A stretch of 64,000 bases of DNA from contig NZ_JAPEPO010000003.1 of NCBI RefSeq assembly GCF_026340095.1, positions 434,001 to 498,000 of the forward strand, written 5' to 3'. The stretch is from Streptomyces sp. NBC_01446 (GTDB lineage: Bacteria > Actinomycetota > Actinomycetes > Streptomycetales > Streptomycetaceae). Below the pieces are notes generated by a model. The model was not told where the DNA came from. It did no database searches and was given only the letters and a program-made list of their open reading frames with translations. The translations under genes and the position numbers were made by a program. Below, piece by piece: positions 60,338-64,000 of the stretch (positions are counted from its first letter, which is position 1; each line of letters begins with the position of its first letter).

Positions 60338-61084
60338 TCACATGTCCGGCAGAACGAGGAAGACTTCAGAGAAGGTGAGGCCGTGCCGGTCGGTCACCAG
60401 CCCGCACGGACAGCCCAGGGTTACCTGATGCCAGTCACAGGCCACTGTCCAAGGGCCGTCCGCATTCGCACACTTGGAGCAGCGAACAGTGTCTGCCGTC
60501 CACACGTCGTGGGCCGGTCTCTCGTAGTGCCGGAGTCGGCCCGCGTACTGGACCTGCCAGGGAACGGCTGCGGGCGTGCGCGAGCTGGTCCCTGACGAAC
60601 GCGGGGCCGCCAGTGCGGCGAACAGCGCGATCAAGTCGGGTAGGAGGGCTTCGCCCGCCTCGGTCGGCGGAACCGGCAAGCCGTCCGCCGTGTCCTGGGG
60701 AATCGGGTAGCGCGGAGCCGCAGCGGCCGGCGGATTCGGGGCGGCGAACCACGGCAGGAGGGCGCGAGCGACAGCGGCCAGAAGGGCGGCGGCCGGCGGA
60801 CTGACTGCACCTGCGTCGAGGTGGTGAACTGCGGTGCGCCAGATCCGCTGGAGCCGCCGGTCTCGATCCATGGCCCGCGCCCGTGCACTGCCGGCCCCGC
60901 GGGTGGGAAGCGGGGCGTTGAGGCGGGCAAGGACCTTGGCCGCCGCGTCGGTGTCCTCCGCGCCGGGGCGCCATTCCCCTGCAGCCAGCAACTGTCGGGC
61001 TCGGATCGACTCGCGGGTCAGCGCACGGACCAGCAGTCGTTGGGCACTGGCGATCGTCACTGGAATGCCCTGCCTCCCCGACAC
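60338..61084 (-). CDS. Hypothetical protein with C-terminal zinc-ribbon-like Cys pairs
   Basis: 248 residues. Helical N-terminal region (ASAQRLLVRALTRESIRARQ, AAAKVLARLNAPLPTRGA, RRLQRIWRTAVHHLDA), Pro/Ala-rich middle, and C-terminal Cys pattern: CSKCANADGPWTVACDWHQV and GCPCG. The CxxC...C...CxC layout suggests zinc binding. Family not recognised. Monocistronic. Confidence 0.65.
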   Translation of the reverse strand: MSGRQGIPVTIASAQRLLVRALTRESIRARQLLAAGEWRPGAEDTDAAAKVLARLNAPLPTRGAGSARARAMDRDRRLQRIWRTAVHHLDAGAVSPPAAALLAAVARALLPWFAAPNPPAAAAPRYPIPQDTADGLPVPPTEAGEALLPDLIALFAALAAPRSSGTSSRTPAAVPWQVQYAGRLRHYERPAHDVWTADTVRCSKCANADGPWTVACDWHQVTLGCPCGLVTDRHGLTFSEVFLVLPDM

Positions 61085-61322
61085 TGCGCCCCGCCCCCTT
61101 CATTGCGTCCCCGCCCTCGTCGCGAGTGCCCGCGCCCTGAACCGCGGACATCACATCACACGATCGCGCAGGCGCCGACGCGCACGCGGTGGCCTCAAGC
61201 CGGCCTGATCACTGTTCGGCACCGCTGACCCGGCCCGCCAACTCGAATGCACAGCACGACAAGTCCCATGCCCATCCGCCGTCTGCGGTGCTCAGTCACA
61301 CACCGGTGACTTAAGTGCACGT

Positions 61323-62498
61323 TCAGGTGGTGGGACACAGGGTGTGGTCGATGAGGTTGCGCAGTGCGTCTTCCTGACGGGCCGCGATCTGCGGGTCTGC
61401 GGAGCGGCTGTGCGCGGAGACGGTGACGGTGCGCTGGCCGTCCATGGTTGTCGCTGTCCGGATGACATACCCGAAGCCGCTTCCGCCATGGCCGAGGTAG
61501 CCGCCTCCGCAGGGCAGGGGCGTGAAGAAGAGGCCCAGGCCGTCCCGGGTGCCTTCCGGATGACCGCTGTCCTGCGGCACCGGCACAGTGTTCCGCATGG
61601 CAGCGAACTCGGCGGGCTTAAGCAGCCGTCCACTTGCCAGTGCAGAGAAGAAGCGGTTGAGGTCGCGGGCCGTGCCAGTCATTGAGCCGTCGGCCCCGCT
61701 GTCGAAGGGACGATAGGGGATCGTGGTGTCGACCATCGGGCCGTCCACGGTGAACTGCTGATAGTTGGCCGTGTGCGGATACGGAAGGAAGGGCCACGTG
61801 CCGGGAGTGCCGGTGTGCTGCAGGCCGAGCGGGCGCAGAATGCGGTCGTGGACCTGCTGTTCCCAGGTGCGGCCTGTGATCTTCTCAATGATCATTCCGG
61901 CGAGCACGTAATTCGTGTTGGAGTACGCCCAGCGGGTGCCTGCCGGGAAGGCGGGTTCATGGCGCATGGCCAGGTCCACCAGCTCTTCGGGCTTGTAGGC
62001 ACGCCACCGGTTGGCGAAGTACGTCTGGGGACTGAGGTCGGGGAAAACGTCGTGGATGTAGTCGGACAGGCCGCTGGTGTGCTGCAGCAGGTCGCGGAGG
62101 GTGATGGTCCGGCCGTCGTTTCGGGCTCCGGAAACGACCCCAGGCAGCAGCTGTTCCACCGTCTGGTCCAGGGAGATTCGTCTTTCGCCCACCAGCTGCA
62201 GCATGACAGTGGCGACGAACGTCTTGGTGGTACTGCCCAGACGCAGGTAGCCGTCGTTCGGAACCGGGCGGCGAGTGAGCAGGTCCCCCACCCCGGAGCG
62301 GGCTGTGACCGTCCCACGCGGGGTTTCCAGGCGGACCGCTACCCCGGTGACCCCGGTATCCCGCACTGCGTCCGCGTCACGTTCGACAGACCAAGCGGGG
62401 CCGGATGGCTGTGGCGCGGCCGAAGCCGCATTGGACGGCAGAGGTGACAAAGCCAGCGCCAGCACCGCAGCTGATAACCACAAACGACGAAAGATCAT
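61323..62498 (-). CDS. Secreted serine hydrolase (beta-lactamase class C / DD-peptidase fold)
   Basis: 391 residues from ATG 62498. Signal peptide: RRLWLSAAVLALALSPLPSN. Active-site motifs: S89-T-T-K92 in RLGSTTKTF, Y192-S-N in RWAYS-NTNY, and HGG in YLGHGGSGFG. Length and motifs match D-alanyl-D-alanine carboxypeptidase/esterase-type hydrolases of Streptomyces. It would act outside the cell on peptidoglycan peptides or esters, and could weakly affect beta-lactams. Monocistronic. The 62499-62999 region downstream of the toxin gene has no supported gene; a short frame MARASAGPFSGDEEWYKAAG at 62590 was not recognised. Confidence 0.93.
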   Translation of the reverse strand: MIFRRLWLSAAVLALALSPLPSNAASAAPQPSGPAWSVERDADAVRDTGVTGVAVRLETPRGTVTARSGVGDLLTRRPVPNDGYLRLGSTTKTFVATVMLQLVGERRISLDQTVEQLLPGVVSGARNDGRTITLRDLLQHTSGLSDYIHDVFPDLSPQTYFANRWRAYKPEELVDLAMRHEPAFPAGTRWAYSNTNYVLAGMIIEKITGRTWEQQVHDRILRPLGLQHTGTPGTWPFLPYPHTANYQQFTVDGPMVDTTIPYRPFDSGADGSMTGTARDLNRFFSALASGRLLKPAEFAAMRNTVPVPQDSGHPEGTRDGLGLFFTPLPCGGGYLGHGGSGFGYVIRTATTMDGQRTVTVSAHSRSADPQIAARQEDALRNLIDHTLCPTT

Positions 62499-62999
62499 GA
62501 CCCGAGGCTAGGAACAGCAAGGACCACCGACCATCCGGCATACGCCCCATCTCGAACGGGTGCCAGCCGGATGGACATCACGCCGGGCGATGGCCCGCGC
62601 ATCCGCCGGCCCGTTCAGCGGGGATGAGGAGTGGTACAAGGCGGCAGGGATCATGGTCGAGGTGATCTGGCACGCAGGTGAGGCCGCCACCAGCCCTGCA
62701 GCTCCGCCGCAACACCAGTCGCCCGAACCCTGCGAGCTGGGGTCGTCGTCTCGTTTCCCGGATTCGCCATGCCCAGCGGGGCGACAGGACCGACCTCCTT
62801 CCCCGCCCTACTTGGCGAACCGCAGCTCACGGCATTAGGGCATCGCCAAGTTCACGGGGACAGGGCACCCGGCAAGCGTCGGCCCACTGACACGGGGGGA
62901 GGCAGCGGGCCGACGACTGCCCGGCATGTCAGTGCACGGTGCGGGGCCGTCCCGCGCGAGCGGTGGTTCTCTGAGGAGGCGGCGCCGGGTATGCGGGCG

Positions 63000-63377
63000 T
63001 CAGGTGGCGGTGGGCCAGGTCCGTAGCAACGCGGCAATCTTCCCCGCAGTGCAGGCGGGATCGAGGAGCAGGTCCTTGAGGGCGATGGCGTCCTCGCGGG
63101 CGGGCTTGACGGGAATTCCGGCCGCGTCGAGGTACATGACACCGGTGGCGGCGGCGACGGCCAGGTTGGAGCGCTCCAGCCAGCGGCACCGGCCCAGGCT
63201 GTGTACCAGGGCGGCTGCTTTGGCGTACGGGCCGTCGTAGACCGGCTGCTCGAACAGCTCGGCCCGATGACGGGCGACTGCCGAGACCGGAACGCCGTAG
63301 TCGTCGGGGGCCGGATCGTCGGCTCCGGCGGCCTCGGCGACCTGCAGGATCCAGGGAACGTCGATGTGCAGTTCCAT
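63000..63377 (-). CDS. Toxin of a Doc/Fic-like toxin-antitoxin pair
   Basis: 125 residues from ATG 63377. HIDVPWILQVAEAAGADDPA, DYGVPVSAVARHRAELFEQP, VYDGPYAKAAALVHSLGRCR, WLERSNLAVAAATGVMYLDA. The YDGPYAKAAALVHSLG...SN layout matches Streptomyces Fic/Doc-like toxin components. The classical HPFxxGN motif is not present; the corresponding place reads CRWLERSN, so AMP-transfer or phosphorylation by the usual site is doubtful. It overlaps the antitoxin stop by one base. Confidence 0.75.
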   Translation of the reverse strand: MELHIDVPWILQVAEAAGADDPAPDDYGVPVSAVARHRAELFEQPVYDGPYAKAAALVHSLGRCRWLERSNLAVAAATGVMYLDAAGIPVKPAREDAIALKDLLLDPACTAGKIAALLRTWPTAT

Positions 63378-63616
63378 CAGGCCGCGCGCGCTCCCCGGGC
63401 TGTCCGCTGAGCTTGTTCGGCCTCGTCGAAGACCCCTTGGTGGTCGGCCAGGAAGCGAGCAGCCGCATCCACCGCACGGGCACGCAGGCCACTGGCATCG
63501 TCCTGCACCAGCTTGGCGAGGTAGTCGCCCACACTCAGTCCCAGGTCTGCGGCACGCTTCTTCGCGAGTTCCGCGACGTCCCCATCCACCCGCGCACCCA
63601 ACTGTGTCTTCGCCAT
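63377..63616 (-). CDS. Antitoxin (ribbon-helix-helix-like)
   Basis: 79 residues from ATG 63616 (MAKTQLGARVDGDVAELAKK). A short beta strand then helix (RAADLGLSVGDYLAKLVQDD) is the ribbon-helix-helix type, followed by a C-terminal helix (RFLADHQGVFDEAEQAQRTA) that would neutralise the toxin. It is upstream of and translationally coupled to the toxin (TGATG). A 16-bp palindrome sits 9 bp before the start. Confidence 0.75.
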   Translation of the reverse strand: MAKTQLGARVDGDVAELAKKRAADLGLSVGDYLAKLVQDDASGLRARAVDAAARFLADHQGVFDEAEQAQRTARGARAA

Positions 63617-63624
63617 ACCGCGAT

Positions 63625-63640
63625 GGTAACAGCTGTTACC
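63625..63640. promoter_or_regulatory. Antitoxin operator palindrome
   Basis: GGTAACAGCTGTTACC is a perfect 16-bp palindrome, 9 bp before the antitoxin ATG. This is where an autorepressing RHH antitoxin would bind. Confidence 0.7.
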
Positions 63641-63662
63641 GCCCTGAGGGCTCCAGCCGCAG

Positions 63663-63699
63663 GAGTGGTGGCCCCGGCCGTCCATGGCCCCGGCCGTCC
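63663..63699. repeat. Short tandem repeat
   Basis: GGCCCCGGCCGTCCA occurs twice in succession. Confidence 0.6.
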
Positions 63700-63747
63700 A
63701 GCCCCCGCCAAGGAGGGCGACTGGGCGCGCATGCCGGGCACCAGCGG

Positions 63748-64000
63748 ATGGCCGACATCAGTGGTCTTGCCGGATCTCTACAGAGTGCTGACGGGAAGGT
63801 GGACGGCGCACTGCTGGAACGGGCACAGGCCGTCCACCGGGTTTCCATGGCCGACTACCTCACGCAGCGCGGTGAACTCGCAGCCGGGGCCGGACAGCTG
63901 GCCAGCCTCTGTCGTGAACCCACCCCGCAGGGGCAGTTCAACCGCGCTGGGCAGCAGTTGCTGCTCGTCCTCGGCACGGAGCTGGTTCACCGCCGCACTC
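63748..64000 (+). CDS. Hypothetical protein running off the right edge
   Basis: ATG 63748 opens MADISGLAGSLQSADGKVDG, LLERAQAVHRVSMADYLTQR and GELAAGAGQLASLC and stays open to the edge. The codon third-position G/C content is high, supporting a real gene; AAGGAGGG lies 30 bp upstream, so a different start is possible. It is helical. No family recognised. Confidence 0.5.
   Translation, partial: MADISGLAGSLQSADGKVDGALLERAQAVHRVSMADYLTQRGELAAGAGQLASLCREPTPQGQFNRAGQQLLLVLGTELVHRRT

Noticed and set aside
1..64000. tRNA or rRNA genes and plasmid replication or conjugation genes
   Set aside because: No cloverleaf with a TTCGAATC-type arm, no rRNA segment and no rep/tra gene was recognised anywhere in the window, so plasmid versus chromosome arm cannot be decided.

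Overview
The window is high-GC actinobacterial DNA, almost certainly Streptomyces. The evidence is the third-position G/C bias in every credible gene, GTG starts, Streptomyces-type families (an Hsp18 locus, a PAS-GAF-PP2C phosphatase with an RsbW-like ATPase, an ECF sigma/anti-sigma pair) and many actinobacterial insertion sequences. No rRNA, tRNA or housekeeping operon is present. The density of IS elements, gene fragments and small regulator/oxidoreductase modules points to an accessory region, such as a chromosome arm or a linear plasmid.

Layout. 1-5.4 kb: tnpB element running off the left edge, secreted trypsin, flavin reductase, decayed hydrolase, CMD protein. 5.2-6.1 kb: IS256 fragment joined to an integrase-like fragment split by a 275-bp ISL3-type MITE with an 8-bp target duplication. 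6.1-10.9 kb: EamA exporter/TetR pair, IS3-type element that truncates a quinone reductase, its PadR regulator, SnoaL protein. 11.0-14.2 kb: a phosphotransferase gene enclosed by IS21-like ends with a 5-bp target duplication, followed by an ISAzo13 element. 14.2-19.4 kb: ASCH remnant, Hsp18 module, SpoIIE-type phosphatase. 19.6-27.9 kb: TetR with an SDR/SnoaL/monooxygenase group, IS630 wreck, membrane protein, SWIM protein, coiled-coil/winged-helix protein. 28.0-30.8 kb: an IS110 element inserted in a tnpB gene, with a bridge RNA whose guides can be read directly. 30.9-41.0 kb: paralogous NAD(P)-dependent enzymes, each next to a divergent LysR or TetR regulator, interrupted by a 1.3-kb patch of gene fragments. 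41-46 kb: small hypotheticals and CRISPR-like repeats without cas genes. 46-53 kb: TetR, RsbW-like ATPase, IS21 relic, SDR/TetR pair with three operators, NmrA protein. 53-57.9 kb: small secreted proteins, MarR pseudogene, an IS630 gene with an internal inversion, a basic His-rich secreted protein, a frameshifted tnpB. 58-64 kb: broken membrane gene, ECF sigma/anti-sigma, zinc-ribbon protein, serine hydrolase, toxin-antitoxin pair, and a gene running off the right edge.

How it works together. The intact chromosomal functions are mostly small self-contained circuits: a one-component regulator, a palindromic operator in the shared promoter, and an oxidoreductase, hydrolase or exporter that would handle electrophiles, quinones or small toxic compounds. 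General stress signalling is represented by Hsp18, the PP2C phosphatase, the RsbW-like kinase and the ECF pair. Mobile elements have shaped the rest by insertion, adjacent deletion and inversion.

The strongest discovery is at 28,294-30,128. The IS110 upstream region has two stem-enclosed loops. One matches both sides of the tnpB insertion site and the other matches both element ends. Each guide is 8-10 nt and contains all or part of the CT core. The second is a compact, transposase-less phosphotransferase cassette (11,098-12,325) with IS21-type multiple end repeats, TG...CA termini and a GCTGG duplication.
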